Shown in pieces: positions 1 through 8,953 of a stretch of 37,507 nucleotides of DNA (position 1 is its first letter; every line of letters starts with the position of its first letter). Origin of the DNA: Phycisphaerae bacterium (lineage in GTDB: Bacteria > Planctomycetota > Phycisphaerae > Sedimentisphaerales > Anaerobacaceae). Where the stretch lies: the NCBI GenBank assembly GCA_016782865.1, contig JADHXR010000070.1, positions 1-37,507 of the forward strand. Direction: 5' to 3'. The translations under genes and the position numbers were made by a program. Below the pieces are notes generated by a model. The model was not told where the DNA came from, did no database searches, and worked only from the letters and a program-made list of their open reading frames with translations.

Positions 1-1
1 G

Positions 2-1387
2 TTGGCTTTCAACTTGCCTGCGATCTCTGTCATCGATTGCCAGCAGAGTGCATTCGCTGGCAATTCGGATTCATCCGAAGAGTGGATATCATTGTTTAAC
101 GGCAAGGACCTGTCCGGCTGGGACGGCGACTCGCGCCTCTGGTCGGTCAAGGACGGCGTCATTCACGGCGAGACTACGCCTGAAAAACCCGCCCGAGGCA
201 ATACATTCCTCATCTGGCGCGACGGCAAACCCAAGGACTTTGAGCTTCGGCTGAGATTCCGCATTGAAAACGGCAACTCAGGCGTCCAGTACCGCAGCAA
301 AGAGGTCGATAAGTGGGTCGTCAGCGGCTACCAGGCCGAGGTTGAGAACAATCCCGGCAAGGTCGGCTTTCTCTACCACGAGAGGGGCCGGGGATGGCTT
401 GTCAACGTAGGCGATTTCATGGTCATCGACGCCGAGGGCAAGAAGGAAGTTGTCAGCAAAGTCTCGGATGTCGATGAACTTGTCAAGACCGGCTACTATA
501 AGGAAAAGGACTGGAACGAATACAGAATCATCGCCCAGGGCAACCACATCGTGCACTACCTCAACGGGTATCAGACCATAGAGCTGATCGACAACGACAA
601 GGTGACCAACCCGGACGATCCCAAAGACACCAAGGGTGCCGCAAGGGAAGGTATCCTGGCGCTTCAGATTCACCAGGGCCGGCCGATGGTTGTCCAGTTC
701 AAGGACATCCGGATCAAGACTCTGGAGCCTAAATATGACGACGCGGTTCTGCTCTTCGACGGCAAGGATCTGAAGGATTGGCACGTTAAAGGCGACGCCG
801 ACAAGAGCAAGTGGGCGGTCGGCACGGCCCGGATGTCGTCGGAGAATCCCCAAATGCTGGTGAACAAGGGCGGCAGGGGCGAGATGATCAACCTGGCTGC
901 CAAGCATGGCGACAGCCTCGACATATACTCCCAGAAGAAGTTCGGTGACTGCCGGATCGAGCTGCAAGTGATGGTGCCTAAAGGTTCCAATTCCGGCATC
1001 TACGTCATGGGTGAATATGAGATACAGGTGCTGGACAGTTGGGGGCGGACTGGAAAGATGAGCGGCGGCGATATGGGTGCGGTTTACGGCGCCAGTCCTC
1101 CGGGCATCAACGCCAGCAGAAGGCCGGGCCAGTGGCAGAAGTACATCATTGATTTCCAGGCGCCCAGGTTCGACTCGTCCGGCAAGAAGAGGACCGGTGA
1201 CAGGGGCAAGGCCAGGCTTCTCAGAGTGGAGCTTAACGACCAGTTGCTGCACGAGAACCTCGAAATGGATAAGGAGACACCCGGCGGCGTTGACGAAAAA
1301 GAGGCGCCGAGAGGTCCGCTTATGTTCCAGGGTAACCACGGGCCCGTGGCGTATCGTAATATCGTAGTGAAACCCGCGAAGAAGTAA
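2..1387 (+). CDS. Protein with two DUF1080 (3-keto-disaccharide hydrolase-like) domains, 5' end probably cut by window edge
   Basis: Two consecutive copies of the DUF1080 / 3-keto-disaccharide hydrolase fold (concanavalin-like beta sandwich) fill the protein. The first spans about residues 28-240 and opens with LFNGKDLSGW. The second spans about 248-460 and opens with LFDGKDLKDW. Members of this family act on the periplasmic side and hydrolyse 3-keto-glycosides or bind sugars; I infer that role here. The reading frame is open to the window edge and begins at a TTG with no visible ribosome site. The first ~27 residues do not form a clear signal peptide, so the true start, and probably the secretion signal, lie upstream. 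The next gene is a Gfo/Idh oxidoreductase, a common partner that oxidises sugars to 3-keto forms. Family call is secure; the substrate is unknown. Confidence 0.88.
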   Translation: MAFNLPAISVIDCQQSAFAGNSDSSEEWISLFNGKDLSGWDGDSRLWSVKDGVIHGETTPEKPARGNTFLIWRDGKPKDFELRLRFRIENGNSGVQYRSKEVDKWVVSGYQAEVENNPGKVGFLYHERGRGWLVNVGDFMVIDAEGKKEVVSKVSDVDELVKTGYYKEKDWNEYRIIAQGNHIVHYLNGYQTIELIDNDKVTNPDDPKDTKGAAREGILALQIHQGRPMVVQFKDIRIKTLEPKYDDAVLLFDGKDLKDWHVKGDADKSKWAVGTARMSSENPQMLVNKGGRGEMINLAAKHGDSLDIYSQKKFGDCRIELQVMVPKGSNSGIYVMGEYEIQVLDSWGRTGKMSGGDMGAVYGASPPGINASRRPGQWQKYIIDFQAPRFDSSGKKRTGDRGKARLLRVELNDQLLHENLEMDKETPGGVDEKEAPRGPLMFQGNHGPVAYRNIVVKPAKK

Positions 1388-1444
1388 CCGAACGTTCGCC
1401 TATAGGCTGCGGCAGCTAGGCACTGTAGGCAGCTTACATAGCAT

Positions 1445-1473
1445 TTGACAGTGCCGCACAGTGGTGCTATATT
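1445..1473 (+). promoter_or_regulatory. Sigma-70-like promoter with palindrome around the -10
   Basis: TTGACA at 1445-1450 is separated by 17 bp from TATATT at 1468-1473, 58 bp before the ATG at 1532. The -10 hexamer is framed by a perfect inverted repeat, GGTGC (1463-1467) and GCACC (1474-1478), which could be an operator. Promoter function is inferred from sequence only. Confidence 0.65.
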
Positions 1474-1531
1474 GCACCGCAAGTCGAGTTGATGATCAAA
1501 TTGTTAAATTCTTGGAGTTAATAGAAGAACG

Positions 1532-2893
1532 ATGAATAATCAAGAAACAACTAAAGAGATAGACAGACGCGGTTTCCTGCGCTCTACGGCGGCGGCAGGG
1601 GCAGGTTTGGCGTTCGCGCCGATGGTTACGTCAAGAGCCGCCAGCGCCAAGCCCGATGATATCAACATTGCCCTTCTCGGTGCCGGGGCCGAGGGTCAGG
1701 TGCTGATGACTGCCATCTTGAAGATACCCGGCATTCGTTTCAAGGCGGTCTGCGATATCTGGACGGCCTGGAATCAGAAACGTGTCTCGCGTACGCTCAA
1801 GGCCTATCGCCATCCGGTCAACACCTATGTGGATTACCAGGACATGCTTGCCAAGGAAAAAGACCTCGATGCGGTGATAATCGCCACTCCCGACTTCTGG
1901 CACGCCCCGCACACCGTGGCCTGCCTGGAGGCCGGCCTGCACGTCTATTGTGAGAAGGAGATGTCCAACACGCTCGATGGCGCAAAGCAGATGCTGGAAG
2001 CTGCCAAGAAGACCGGCAAGCTGCTTCAGATCGGCCATCAGCGCCGCAGCAACCCTCGGTACAGGCACTGCTACGATAAGCTGATCGAGGGTTCAAAACT
2101 GCTGGGTAAGATAACCACCGTCAACGGCCAGTGGAACCGCAGCAAGGCGGCGTGCGAGCCTTTGGGGTGGCCGAAGAATGCTCCTATTGACCAGCCGACA
2201 CTGAAAAAGTACGGTTTCGAGTCGATGGATCAATTCAGAAACTGGCGCTGGTTCAAGGGGCTCGGAGGTGGCCCGATCGTCGATCTGGGTTCGCATCAGA
2301 TCGATATCTATAGCTGGTTCCTCGGTACACATCCCAAGGCCGTAATGGCCAGCGGCGGCGTCGATTACTGGAAGGACAACGACTGGTATGACAATGTCAT
2401 GGCTATCTATGAGTATGATCTCGGAGACCGAACCGTCAGAGCGTTCTACCAGACGATAACGACCAACAGCGCCAACGGATATTTTGAGACCTTCATGGGT
2501 GACGAAGGCACTCTGCAGATTTCCGAGGCCTCGGGCCGCGGCACCGTCTATCGTGAATCGTGGGTTCCGGCAGAGAACTGGGAAAAATGGACCAAGATGG
2601 GTTACATCGCGGAGCCGGAGAAAGAGGAAGAAGAGGCAAAACCTGCCGCCGACACGGTTCTGGACGTGCGTGAGACGCCGAAGCCGCCGAGCTACGACAT
2701 ACCTGTGACAATGGAGAATAAGCCGTATCATATGCCGCACCTCGAAAACTTCTTCGATGCAGTTCGCGGCAAGGCCGAGCTAAACTGCCCCGCTCAAGTC
2801 GGCTACGAGACTGCCGTGAGTGTCTTGAAGGTTAATGATGCGATAGCTGCCGGCAAGAAGCTGGAGTTCAGCGCGGCGGACTTTGCGGTGTAA
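1532..2893 (+). CDS. Tat-exported Gfo/Idh/MocA family oxidoreductase
   Basis: A 453-residue NAD(P)-dependent sugar dehydrogenase-type protein. The N-terminus carries a twin-arginine signal (RR at residues 12-13, then a hydrophobic Ala-rich stretch ending near ASA at 37-39), so a folded, cofactor-loaded protein is expected outside the cytoplasm. The Rossmann motif GAGAEG lies at 50-55. The usual EKP catalytic motif reads EKE at 141-143, so the lysine is kept. The GGGPIVDLGSHQIDIYSW block, with the family's conserved Asp and His, follows in the C-terminal domain. An acidic insertion (about 361-370, Glu-rich) is unusual. The ATG start is chosen because the signal begins there; GGAG at 1514-1517 is rather distant. 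It lies downstream of the DUF1080 gene, which suggests joint action on 3-keto sugars. Its substrate is unknown. Confidence 0.93.
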   Translation: MNNQETTKEIDRRGFLRSTAAAGAGLAFAPMVTSRAASAKPDDINIALLGAGAEGQVLMTAILKIPGIRFKAVCDIWTAWNQKRVSRTLKAYRHPVNTYVDYQDMLAKEKDLDAVIIATPDFWHAPHTVACLEAGLHVYCEKEMSNTLDGAKQMLEAAKKTGKLLQIGHQRRSNPRYRHCYDKLIEGSKLLGKITTVNGQWNRSKAACEPLGWPKNAPIDQPTLKKYGFESMDQFRNWRWFKGLGGGPIVDLGSHQIDIYSWFLGTHPKAVMASGGVDYWKDNDWYDNVMAIYEYDLGDRTVRAFYQTITTNSANGYFETFMGDEGTLQISEASGRGTVYRESWVPAENWEKWTKMGYIAEPEKEEEEAKPAADTVLDVRETPKPPSYDIPVTMENKPYHMPHLENFFDAVRGKAELNCPAQVGYETAVSVLKVNDAIAAGKKLEFSAADFAV

Positions 2894-2963
2894 GTCGTCG
2901 TTTCACGTAGCCGTTTCGTTCGAGTAATGTTAATGCAGTGAAAATTTAAGGACCGAGCCTACA

Positions 2964-4817
2964 TTGAAGAATGGATTAGTGTTGACCGCCTTTCTGTGTT
3001 TGCTGGTATTTTGCTATTGTGCTGCCGCGGCGGATACCGTGCCGAAGTTACTGGGCGACGAGAGCGACGGCAGCATGGCCCATCCGATCCACCGGATTCC
3101 TCTTCTCGCCGAAGAGGGCGACGAGATCGGCCCCGACGACGATCCGCTTCTGCCGTTTTCGACCAAACAAACCTGCGGCGGCGTCTGTCACAGCTACGAC
3201 GTCATCGCGACCGGCTGGCATTTCAACGCGACCGACGCAAACGTACCGCCGGGCCGGCCCGGGGAGCCCTGGATACTGACCGACGGACGCAGCGGAACTC
3301 AGATTCCGATCTCGCATCGCGCCTGGCCCGGGACGTTCACGCCCCGACAGGCGGGCCTCTCCGACAGGCTGTTTCTGAAGATCTTCGGCAGGCACCTGCC
3401 CGGCGGCGGCGCAGGCGAGCTTGATCCAGAGAAGCCGGAAGATATTATGCGGTCGTTCGTATCGGGCAAGCTCCAGATCAATTGCCTGTCTTGTCATGAC
3501 GGCGATCCCGGACATAACCAGGCCGAGTACGATGCCCAGGTCAAGCGGGAGAACTTCCGCTGGGCCGCCGCGGCGACGACGAGCTTTGCCACGGTAACCG
3601 GCTCGGCCAAAGACATGCCGGACACGTATGATCCGATGATGCCCGAGCCGCTGAACGATCCCAAGAAGGTGCCGCCCGGCATCACCTATCGGGCGAACAC
3701 ATTCGGCGATAAGAAAACGGTCCTGTTGAACATCCTGAGAGAATCGCCGTCCAATCGATGCTATTTCTGTCACTCGAACATGTATCTGACGGACGAGCAC
3801 ACTGAGAAGTGGACGGGCGACGAGGACATCCACATGACGGCGGGGTTGACCTGTGTCGATTGCCACCGAAACGGGATCGACCATGGGATCGTCCGTGGCT
3901 ATGAAGGTGAGGCCGACACTTCGGCCAATCCGCTGGCGGCCACCTCTTCCTGCCGGGGTTGCCACCTGCCCGGCGCCGGTGACGAAGTCCCCGTTGCCGG
4001 TCGGCTTGGGGCGCCGGTGCCCGAGCACGAGGATCTTCCGCCCGTGCATCTTGAGAAACTAAGCTGCACCGCGTGCCACAGCGGCCCCTGGCCCGGCGAT
4101 GAGACTATTTTGGTCAAAACCTCGCGGGCGCATCGACTGGGAACGATCGGCGTCAACAAATCTCATGAGGCTCTTCCACATATTGTCACGCCTGTTTACG
4201 CCACCGGCGATGACGGGAAGATCGCGCCGCACAAGCTGATCTGGCCCTCGTACTGGGCCAGCCTGACCGACCAGGGTATTACGCCGGTTGCTTTTGAAAC
4301 TGTTACCTCGGTGGTCGGCGCCGCTCTGGCTGATGTGGAGCGACCGGTATCCGGCGACTGGCCCGCTTTGACCATAGACAATATCGTCACGGGTCTCAAG
4401 GTGGTGGCCGGCTCCGTGGAGGGCAAACCTCTCTACGTTAGCGCCGGCAATTTGTACAGTTTCGACGATTCCGGCGATTTGTCACAAGAGGACGACCATC
4501 CCGCAGCCAAGCCCTATCTCTGGTCGATAGCTCACAATGTCCGGCCGGCCGCTCAGTCGCTCGGCGCACGCCGTTGCGAGGATTGTCACTCTCCCGGCGC
4601 GCCTTTCTTCTTCGGCAAGATTGCAGTAGATACGCCGGTTGAGAATCGTGCCGGGTCGTTTGTAGAGATGAATCAGATGCACGAGGCCAGCGGGCCCACG
4701 CATGTGGCAGTCAACAAGTTCTTCAAGTACATGATCATAACCGTGATGACCCTGTTGATTCTTCATATCATGGGTGACCTGTTCAGGCGTTTCATGACAA
4801 AAATGAGTGCAAAATAA
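2964..4817 (+). CDS. Secreted multihaem cytochrome c with C-terminal membrane anchor
   Basis: A 617-residue protein with an N-terminal signal peptide (hydrophobic residues 4-20). It has six CXXCH haem c sites, with cysteine starts at residues 174, 266, 297, 330, 368 and 538. A CX3CH site at 71-76 could bind a seventh haem. A single membrane helix lies at about 588-604, and the rest should sit in the periplasm. The start is a TTG at 2964, with AAGGA at 2948-2952 as a plausible ribosome site. The next gene, 21 bp downstream, is a membrane cytochrome b, so the pair probably moves electrons between the quinone pool and a periplasmic partner. I do not recognise a specific enzyme family. It could be purely an electron carrier, or a reductase such as those related to octahaem tetrathionate reductase. 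Confidence 0.9.
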   Translation: MKNGLVLTAFLCLLVFCYCAAAADTVPKLLGDESDGSMAHPIHRIPLLAEEGDEIGPDDDPLLPFSTKQTCGGVCHSYDVIATGWHFNATDANVPPGRPGEPWILTDGRSGTQIPISHRAWPGTFTPRQAGLSDRLFLKIFGRHLPGGGAGELDPEKPEDIMRSFVSGKLQINCLSCHDGDPGHNQAEYDAQVKRENFRWAAAATTSFATVTGSAKDMPDTYDPMMPEPLNDPKKVPPGITYRANTFGDKKTVLLNILRESPSNRCYFCHSNMYLTDEHTEKWTGDEDIHMTAGLTCVDCHRNGIDHGIVRGYEGEADTSANPLAATSSCRGCHLPGAGDEVPVAGRLGAPVPEHEDLPPVHLEKLSCTACHSGPWPGDETILVKTSRAHRLGTIGVNKSHEALPHIVTPVYATGDDGKIAPHKLIWPSYWASLTDQGITPVAFETVTSVVGAALADVERPVSGDWPALTIDNIVTGLKVVAGSVEGKPLYVSAGNLYSFDDSGDLSQEDDHPAAKPYLWSIAHNVRPAAQSLGARRCEDCHSPGAPFFFGKIAVDTPVENRAGSFVEMNQMHEASGPTHVAVNKFFKYMIITVMTLLILHIMGDLFRRFMTKMSAK

Positions 4818-4838
4818 GCCGGGGAGCGAAAGGAAGCA

Positions 4839-5552
4839 ATGAAAAAGTCAAACGGTGCCGCGACCGTGGAACCAGAGTATGTTCAGCGTTTTGGTCTTCA
4901 GTTCCGCGTCCAGCATATTATATTGTTTCTGGGCACTCTGGGTCTGATTTTCACCGGAATACCGCTGTGGTGTCTGGGCAGGCCTGAGTATGGCTGGACT
5001 CAGTCAGTGGTGAGATTCTTTGGGCCCATAGCGACAATTCGCCACATTCATCGCGCCTTTGGTGTCTCGCTCGTACTGATTTCCATTTACCACCTGTTGT
5101 ACACGATCCTAACGCGCCAAGGACGCCGCGAATTCCTCGAACTGTTGCCCAAGCCCAAGGACGTAGCCGATGTAATGAAGAATTCCCTGTACTTTCTCGG
5201 TTTGAGCAAGGAGCGCCCGCGGTTCCGCAGGTATTCATATTGCGAGAAGTTCGACTACTGGGCGGTATACTGGGGCTGCGTCATTATTATCAGCACGGGA
5301 TTGGCGCAGTGGTTCCCCGAGGCAACTGGGCGATACGCTCCCTGGCTGACGTACGAACTGGCGGCTGAAATTCATGCCGACGAGGCCATCCTGGCGACCC
5401 TGGCATTGTTCGTCTGGCATTTCTACAACGTTCATTTCAATCCCTCTCGTTTCCCGGGGACTCTATTGTGGTGGCACGGCAGGATGTCCCGTGAGGAAAT
5501 GCTGCGCGAGCACCCGCTTGAGTACGAAAAGCTGATGTCCGCAAGGGAATAG
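4839..5552 (+). CDS. Membrane cytochrome b, formate dehydrogenase gamma / b561-like
   Basis: A 237-residue integral membrane protein with about four helices (roughly 24-46, 72-92, 140-157 and 182-198). Histidines suited to b-haem ligation lie within or at the edges of the helices: H26, H69, H71, H85, H179, H194 and H199. This pattern is that of di-haem cytochrome b subunits such as FdnI or hydrogenase b-subunits, which exchange electrons with quinones. It has a good ribosome site (AAGGA, about 9 bp before the ATG) and follows the multihaem cytochrome closely, so the two probably form one quinone-linked complex in the inner membrane. The C-terminus is a short cytoplasmic-looking charged tail. 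The partner assignment is inferred from gene order. Confidence 0.85.
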   Translation: MKKSNGAATVEPEYVQRFGLQFRVQHIILFLGTLGLIFTGIPLWCLGRPEYGWTQSVVRFFGPIATIRHIHRAFGVSLVLISIYHLLYTILTRQGRREFLELLPKPKDVADVMKNSLYFLGLSKERPRFRRYSYCEKFDYWAVYWGCVIIISTGLAQWFPEATGRYAPWLTYELAAEIHADEAILATLALFVWHFYNVHFNPSRFPGTLLWWHGRMSREEMLREHPLEYEKLMSARE

Positions 5553-5995
5553 AGCAGGACAGGGTTTGAGACAACGGTTCAGGACTCCTCGATCACAGTC
5601 TGAACGTGCGTGTTTGGCCCAGGAAGAACCATCCCCATCTACAGATAAACGACAATCGGGATGAGGCTCCCCACCCATCGTCATTCCGACCGGAGTCCCA
5701 GCGCAAGTTGGGACGGAGCGGAGGAATCTATTTAAAGACAGATCTCTCCGTTCCGCCTACGGCTTGAAGTCGAGATGACACACCATTGTGCCTTCGGCTT
5801 GAAATCGGGATGACACGCCTTCTTGGGCAAACACAGGTCCACGGTTGCTTGAGAAGCCTGACCTTGATCGCAGGGCAGAAAAAGCTTGCCAAACGACTTT
5901 CCGATCGGTACTTTCTCTGAATGAACGCGAGTTTGATCAGCAGCTTCGTCCATAGAACTTGCCACAAGGACAGAGAAGGAAAGGAGATTTGAGCC
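5553..5995. other. Intergenic region with dispersed-repeat-like sequence
   Basis: No convincing gene is seen in these 443 bp. The left part (about 5678-5780) is an imperfect palindrome centred on the AT-rich stretch near 5727-5743, of the kind often found as dispersed non-coding repeats. It overlaps a short direct repeat described separately. The right part shows only a ribosome site for the gene at 5996. Confidence 0.6.
5756..5816. repeat. Two 26-bp direct repeats, 35-bp period
   Basis: Positions 5756-5781 and 5791-5816 match at 23 of 26 bases (cores CGGCTTGAAGTCGAGATGAC and CGGCTTGAAATCGGGATGAC). The first copy is also one arm of the imperfect palindrome that begins near 5678 (TCATTCCGACCGGAG). 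Confidence 0.75.
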
Positions 5996-7102
5996 ATGGA
6001 AAAAGTCAAAGTTGCCGTTGTGGGACTTGGGTTTGGAGCCGAGTTCATTCCGATCTATCAAAGACACCCTGACGCCGAGTGTCACGCCATTTGTCAGAGG
6101 AACCAAGAGCACCTCAACGAAATAGGTGATCAGTTCGGTATCGAAAAACGCTTCACGAAATTCGAAGACCTGCTGGGTATCGACGAGGTGGATGCTATCC
6201 ACGTTGTTTCGCCGATTGCCGACCATGCCTGGATGTCACTTCAGTCACTCAAGGCGGGCAAGCATACCTGCTGCACCGTCCCGATGGCCACCACCACGGA
6301 GGATTGTCTCGCAATCACCGAGGCGAGAGCGAAAGCGGGCAAGGTCTATATGATGATGGAAACGGCCGTGTACAGCCGGGAGTTCCTCTACGCCAAAGAG
6401 CTTGTCGAATCGGGCAAGTTAGGCAAGATTCAATTCTTGCGAGGCTCACACCAGCAGAACATGGGCCTGCCCGGCTGGCCTGAATACTGGTATGGTTTCC
6501 CGCCGATGCATTACGCAACGCACGCCGTAAGTCCTTTGTTGTGCCTTGCGAAAAAAAGAGCCGAATCGGTTGTATGTCACGGCTCAGGGCGAATTCAGGA
6601 AGATTACATCAAGAAGTACAATTCACCTTTCGCGGCTGAAACCGCCGTCATCAAACTCGCCGACTCCGACCTTGCCTGCGAGGTGACCAGGTCGCTGTTC
6701 AATACCATCAGACAGTATAGAGAGAGTTTCGACGTGTACGGCACTGAACTGTCGTTCGAATGGGAGCAGACAGCAGGCGAGGGCCCGGCTATTTATTCGG
6801 GCTACGAAGACGTTGAAAGAATAGAGGTTCCCGACTACGGACGCCTGCTGCCAAAGGAGATAGCTCCGTTTACCGGTCACGGCGTTTATGATGAGGAACA
6901 TGAGCACACGTCCTTCATCCAGGGCAGCGGACACGGCGGCTCACACCCGCACATGACACATGAGTTTGTTCGCGCTATCGTTGAAGGCAGAGAGTCGGCA
7001 GTCGATGCAGCAACGGCCGCGAACTGGACCATGACGGGAATCTGTGCCCACGAATCGGCGATGAACGACGGCAAGAGAATTCAAATCCCAACGACGGATT
7101 AG
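5996..7102 (+). CDS. Gfo/Idh/MocA family protein lacking the EKP motif
   Basis: A 368-residue cytoplasmic-looking protein with no signal peptide. The N-terminal Rossmann strand and turn (VAVVGLGFGAEF, residues 6-17) and the second-domain layout are those of Gfo/Idh/MocA dehydrogenases. Where family members have EKP, with the catalytic lysine, this protein reads TVP at residues 94-96. The second-domain histidine region reads MHYATHAV. This suggests altered or lost hydride-transfer chemistry. It could be a lyase-like or hydrolytic derivative, as in the NAD-dependent GH109 relatives, or a binding protein. An AAGGAAAGGAG ribosome site precedes the ATG. It is followed by the NCS1 permease 141 bp downstream, and the two may be functionally linked through a nitrogenous or sugar substrate. 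Confidence 0.85.
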   Translation: MEKVKVAVVGLGFGAEFIPIYQRHPDAECHAICQRNQEHLNEIGDQFGIEKRFTKFEDLLGIDEVDAIHVVSPIADHAWMSLQSLKAGKHTCCTVPMATTTEDCLAITEARAKAGKVYMMMETAVYSREFLYAKELVESGKLGKIQFLRGSHQQNMGLPGWPEYWYGFPPMHYATHAVSPLLCLAKKRAESVVCHGSGRIQEDYIKKYNSPFAAETAVIKLADSDLACEVTRSLFNTIRQYRESFDVYGTELSFEWEQTAGEGPAIYSGYEDVERIEVPDYGRLLPKEIAPFTGHGVYDEEHEHTSFIQGSGHGGSHPHMTHEFVRAIVEGRESAVDAATAANWTMTGICAHESAMNDGKRIQIPTTD

Positions 7103-7243
7103 CCCTCTCGGCACGGCCTACAAATTTCTGCTCAACGCACCAAAAAAACTGGTGGTCTTGACGCGCAACTGGTATATTGCGGAGAATCCGGTAAAGTGCC
7201 GGTGGTATATAGTTCGAGGTAGTTATCTTTAGGAGATCGAATT

Positions 7244-8689
7244 ATGAGTAACGGAGCGTTACCAGATTATGTTAGCATGGCCAAACCCAACCCGTCTGGG
7301 AATCGGGCCCCCTGGTACAAGAACACGGCACCCACTTATGCCGGGATTATGCTGTGGTTTGTCTTCTGGCAGGATGTTCCTGGGGGAGCCGGGGCTCTCG
7401 GCGGTGTGCTGTCGCATGGATTGGGAACTGCACTTTTAGGTCTGATCCTGGCGGCATTGCTGTGCCATTTTCTCTACTACCTGGTTCCTGCAATGCTGGG
7501 TATGAAAACTGGTCTGCCCCTCTATATCGTCGGTACCTCCACCTACGGAGCGACTGGGGGCTTCATAATGCCCGGCTTTGTGATGGGCTTGCTGCAGTTC
7601 GGCTGGTTAGGCGTCAACTCCTGTTTCTCGGCGGCATTCCTTGTCAAACCGTTCTATCCGGATCTTGGCCTACTGGAGGTTATCAGCACACCTCCCCATA
7701 TTATCGTTGCCATTATCTGGGCGGCAGCGGCGGCCTTTATGGGCTTGAAGGGAATCCAGTATGTCGCCAAGGTGGCCACATATCTGCCTCTGATCCCGTT
7801 GGGCATACTTGTCATATTGTTCTTCTGTACTGTCGGCGGGGTGGGCTCTTTTGAACCGGCCCAGGTCGGAGTGACCGCCGATGCGGAGGGCGCCTTGACC
7901 ACCATGGGCGTGATTGCAGTGCTGTTGACATACATTATTGGTTTCTTTGCGACGGCAGGCGCCGCCGGAACTGACTTTGGCATGAACAGTCGGGATGCCA
8001 AGGACGTGAGCATGGGCGGATTGGTCGGGATAACTGGAGCAACCATCTTTGCCGGGGGGCTTGCGTTGTTAATCGTTGCAGGTGCGTTTGGCTCGGGCAA
8101 GGCGACAGATGCAGCCGTCTTGAATCCGACCCAACTTATGGGCGTACTAATTGGCGAGAAGACCGGCGCCGTATTCATGTGGCTGCTCGCGTTGGCGGCC
8201 TTCCCGCCCGCGTGTTTCTCCTCGTTCATTGCCGCCAACAGCTTCAAAACCACTTTGCCGAAAGTGAATCCCTTTATCACGGTAGGTATTGGCACAGCCG
8301 TCAGTATTCTGCTTGCCGTGACGGGCTGGGCAGCGGATGTGATGAGTGTCTTCGGTGTTATTGGAGCTTCGTTTGGCCCGGTATGCGGTGCGATGATGGT
8401 TGACTACATCCTGGCCGGCAAGAAATGGGCCGGTCCTCGGGCCAGCTTTAACCCGGCCGGCTGGATTTCATGGGTTGTCGGCTTTATCGTGGGCATGATG
8501 CCGCTCGTGAACCTGCCGCTCGTGGGCAAGGTGAACATCCCAGCCGCACCGCTGATGGCCTTTATCGTCGGTGCTGTGCTCTATTTCGCTCTGGCCAAGG
8601 CGGGGCTCGAATCACCGGTCCTTGAGATGACTGCCGCCCCGGCCGAAGCTGCTCCGCAAGAGGCTCCGAGCAAGAAAAAGGGCAGGTAA
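7244..8689 (+). CDS. NCS1-type permease (cytosine/purine/hydantoin transporter family)
   Basis: A 481-residue polytopic membrane protein with about twelve hydrophobic helices between residues 30 and 455. It has the soluble N-terminus (NRAPWYKNTAPTYAGI) and the glycine-rich first helices typical of nucleobase:cation symporter-1 proteins. Members import cytosine, purines, hydantoins, thiamine or related compounds using a sodium or proton gradient. The C-terminal ~25 residues are Ala/Pro/Lys-rich and should be cytoplasmic. AGGAG lies about 9 bp before the ATG. A clear terminator follows at 8739-8780. The substrate cannot be told from the sequence; the preceding dehydrogenase-like gene may process it. 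Confidence 0.88.
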   Translation: MSNGALPDYVSMAKPNPSGNRAPWYKNTAPTYAGIMLWFVFWQDVPGGAGALGGVLSHGLGTALLGLILAALLCHFLYYLVPAMLGMKTGLPLYIVGTSTYGATGGFIMPGFVMGLLQFGWLGVNSCFSAAFLVKPFYPDLGLLEVISTPPHIIVAIIWAAAAAFMGLKGIQYVAKVATYLPLIPLGILVILFFCTVGGVGSFEPAQVGVTADAEGALTTMGVIAVLLTYIIGFFATAGAAGTDFGMNSRDAKDVSMGGLVGITGATIFAGGLALLIVAGAFGSGKATDAAVLNPTQLMGVLIGEKTGAVFMWLLALAAFPPACFSSFIAANSFKTTLPKVNPFITVGIGTAVSILLAVTGWAADVMSVFGVIGASFGPVCGAMMVDYILAGKKWAGPRASFNPAGWISWVVGFIVGMMPLVNLPLVGKVNIPAAPLMAFIVGAVLYFALAKAGLESPVLEMTAAPAEAAPQEAPSKKKGR

Positions 8690-8738
8690 GAAGCCAAGAT
8701 TCGCGAGAGTACTTATTGCTCTAAGAAGTTGATCGAAA

Positions 8739-8780
8739 CGGCAGGGATTCGGGAAGACCTGAAATCCCTGCCGTATTTTT
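8739..8780 (+). terminator. Rho-independent terminator after the permease gene
   Basis: A perfect 11-bp stem, CGGCAGGGATT (8739-8749) with AATCCCTGCCG (8763-8773), is followed by TATTTTT (8774-8780). The loop can extend the stem by further G-U and G-C pairs. Confidence 0.85.
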
Positions 8781-8953
8781 CACACTCACCTGTTTAGCTT
8801 CTCCCTTGAACAAGACGCTGCTGTCGGTTAAGATCCTCCCAGAGATTGGGGCATCCACTTTGAGACGGTCCGGCGTTCGGGCCGCAGGTCGAGGTGGACC
8901 GCCAACGGACAAACGAGCATTGGCAGGTTTATCATTAGTTTCTGGAGGCAAGA

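Noticed and set aside
278..1339. Long minus-strand open frame opposite the DUF1080 gene (and similar long antisense frames elsewhere, e.g. 23293-24435 and 25183-26382)
   Set aside because: They mirror GC-rich real genes on the plus strand and have no domain or signal of their own.
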